Source of the DNA: Aeromonas enteropelogenes
Lineage (GTDB): Bacteria; Pseudomonadota; Gammaproteobacteria; Enterobacterales; Aeromonadaceae
DNA length: 64,000 bases
Direction of reading: 5' to 3'
NCBI RefSeq assembly: GCF_000819845.1
Contig: NZ_CDCG01000040.1
Location: 29,023-93,022, forward strand
The notes beneath the pieces are model-generated. The model was not told the DNA's origin, did no database searches, and saw nothing but the letters and a program-made list of their open reading frames with translations. The stretch's first letter is position 1, and every line of letters begins with the position of its first letter. Of this stretch, positions 62,792 through 64,000 are shown piece after piece. Both the position numbers and the translations under genes were made by a program.

Positions 62792-62853
62792 GCCATAGGG
62801 GTTTGCGCTCGCGGCTTGTCCCGACGCGTGGCAGATGCGGATAATGCAAAGAA

Positions 62854-62888
62854 AAGGGGCGCGGCGCCGACAAGGGGCCGCGCCCCTT
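62854..62888. terminator. Probable terminator after the small gene
   Basis: AAGGGGCGCGGC (62854-62865) pairs perfectly with GCCGCGCCCCTT (62877-62888). The T-run is short, so efficiency is uncertain. Confidence 0.55.
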
Positions 62889-62994
62889 GCATCTTCATCG
62901 CCAGACCCGGTTGTGACGGGTTCTGTGATCCCCTGCCGGGATTGGTTGCTACGGGCCGGGTAGACTCTCCCCTTTGTCGCTGTAGGGAGGCCCC

Positions 62995-63984
62995 ATGACT
63001 GACAACACCCTGACTCACAAGATTATTCTCGATACCGATCCGGGCATCGACGATGCCATGGCTATCCTGTTTGCCGAGGCGCACCCCGCCATCGACCTGC
63101 TCGCCATCACCACCGTCTTTGGCAACGCCACCATCGACAACGGTACTCGCAACGCCCTCTGGCTCAAGCAAAAATATGGCATGAAGGCGGATGTGGCCAG
63201 GGGCGCGGCGGGACCGCTTCGGCGCGAACCGGTCGGCCCCACGACCGTGGTGCACGGCCCGAGCGGCTTTGGCGATCTGGAAGCGGGGGAGGTCACCATA
63301 GCCCCGGATCCCCGTCCGGCCTGGCAATATATCGTCGAGGCGGTGAAGGCGGCGCCCGGCGAGATCACGGTCGTGACCATAGGGCCGCTCACCAATCTGG
63401 CGCTGGCGCTGCAGCATGCCCCCGAGATCACCAAACTGGTGAAGCAGGTAGTGGTGATGGGGGGCGCCTTTGGCGTCAACGGTCATCGCGGCAATGTGAC
63501 CCCCTATGCCGAGGCCAACATCCACGACGATCCCGATGCCGCCGACCAGGTCTTTACCGCGAACTGGCCCTTGGTGATCATCGGGCTGGACGTGACCCAG
63601 CAGAGCTTTTTCAGCAGCGCCTATCTCGATGCCCTGCGCGACGAGGCGGGGGAGCCGGGCCGCTTCCTGTGGGAGGTGAGCCGCTTTTATCTCAGGTTTT
63701 ACTCCGATCGCATCGGCCTGGATGGTTGCCATGTGCACGACCCCTCCGCCATCGCCTATGTGATAGACCCGACCCTGTTCACCCTGCGCGAGGGGCCGGT
63801 GCGGGTCATCACCCATGGCCCCGCCATCGGCCATACCCTGCAAAAGTTCGATGGCAAATCCCATCCCCATGATGAGTGGGCCACTTGCCCTGCCCAGCGG
63901 GTCGGGGTGGCGGTGCGGGACGAAGCGCTGCTCGCCCTCTATCGCGAAACTCTGGTGGCCTGGGGCGCCGGGCGCGGCGCATAA
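62995..63984 (+). CDS. Inosine/uridine-preferring nucleoside hydrolase
   Basis: The 329-residue product is a nucleoside N-ribohydrolase. The calcium-binding Asp cluster DTDPGIDDAMAI lies at residues 13-24. VTIGPLTNLALAL, VVMGGAFGVNGHRGNVTPYAEANIHDDPDAA (in blocks) and HVHDPSAIAYVIDP with the active-site His follow. It cleaves ribonucleosides to base and ribose for salvage. A TAGGGAGG ribosome binding site precedes the ATG. The gene is complete within the window and no transporter is adjacent. Confidence 0.93.
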   Translation: MTDNTLTHKIILDTDPGIDDAMAILFAEAHPAIDLLAITTVFGNATIDNGTRNALWLKQKYGMKADVARGAAGPLRREPVGPTTVVHGPSGFGDLEAGEVTIAPDPRPAWQYIVEAVKAAPGEITVVTIGPLTNLALALQHAPEITKLVKQVVVMGGAFGVNGHRGNVTPYAEANIHDDPDAADQVFTANWPLVIIGLDVTQQSFFSSAYLDALRDEAGEPGRFLWEVSRFYLRFYSDRIGLDGCHVHDPSAIAYVIDPTLFTLREGPVRVITHGPAIGHTLQKFDGKSHPHDEWATCPAQRVGVAVRDEALLALYRETLVAWGAGRGA

Positions 63985-64000
63985 CCCCTGGTGTGGCGGG

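Noticed and set aside
1..64000. tRNA, rRNA, CRISPR, insertion sequence or integron structures
   Set aside because: I looked for cloverleaf segments, regular spacers, transposase-like proteins and terminal repeats and saw none; without a covariance search a divergent RNA could be missed.

Overview
The window is a GC-rich, densely coded chromosomal stretch of a gammaproteobacterium, most probably an Aeromonas or close relative. Supporting points are the mltD-gloB-yafS-rnhA-dnaQ neighbourhood shared with enteric bacteria, an azurin, astE, a Tus-type replication terminator protein, and an auxiliary type VI secretion (T6SS) cluster with Vibrio/Aeromonas-style gene order. I saw no rRNA, tRNA, CRISPR array or insertion sequence.

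Layout. 1-8257: end of a VasL-like gene, then a T6SS payload operon (PAAR, VgrG, DUF4123 adaptor, VasX-like membrane effector, two tandem copies of a membrane immunity-type protein). A sigma-54-like promoter and two upstream dyads precede it. 8523-14139: a Sel1-repeat lipoprotein and a large SNF2 helicase, separated by an intergenic region with a LacI-type dyad and a strong terminator. 14230-15846: tus, its unusual upstream region, and a DUF1127 protein. 16100-24517: astE, mltD, gloB, yafS-like methyltransferase, rnhA, dnaQ, a TIGR03503-type protein and an HD-GYP response regulator. 24844-31815: ferric siderophore uptake (reductase/interacting protein, TonB receptor, two permeases, ATPase, binding protein). 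31890-37862: a copper efflux operon (cusF-like, cusA, cusB, small membrane protein), read leftwards from a clear CueR-type promoter. 37944-42263: an AcrAB-type RND pump. 42579-49466: xthA, a pentapeptide/K+-channel protein, a receiver-TPR protein, apbE, azurin, a HutD-family protein and YceH. 49594-52943: a periplasmic binding protein overlapping a diguanylate cyclase. 53085-58393: YdcH-like, exported unknown, MATE, SulP, nucleotidyltransferase-like and GNAT genes. 58537-62285: an alcohol/aldehyde dehydrogenase operon with its TetR regulator. 62498-63984: a small unknown gene and a nucleoside hydrolase.

How the parts fit. The T6SS cluster forms one delivery unit: PAAR and VgrG make the spike, the DUF4123 protein loads the effector, and the downstream membrane proteins protect the producer. 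Between the two immunity copies lies a decayed copy of the effector's 3' end, so the duplication carried effector tail plus immunity gene. This is the most striking structural feature of the window. The iron genes form an uptake pathway from outer membrane to cytoplasm. The copper genes form an inducible periplasmic efflux system, although no outer-membrane channel gene is present. The binding protein/GGDEF pair has no transporter next to it and looks like a ligand-sensing c-di-GMP module. tus suggests that the window lies toward the replication terminus, but no convincing E. coli-type Ter site was found.
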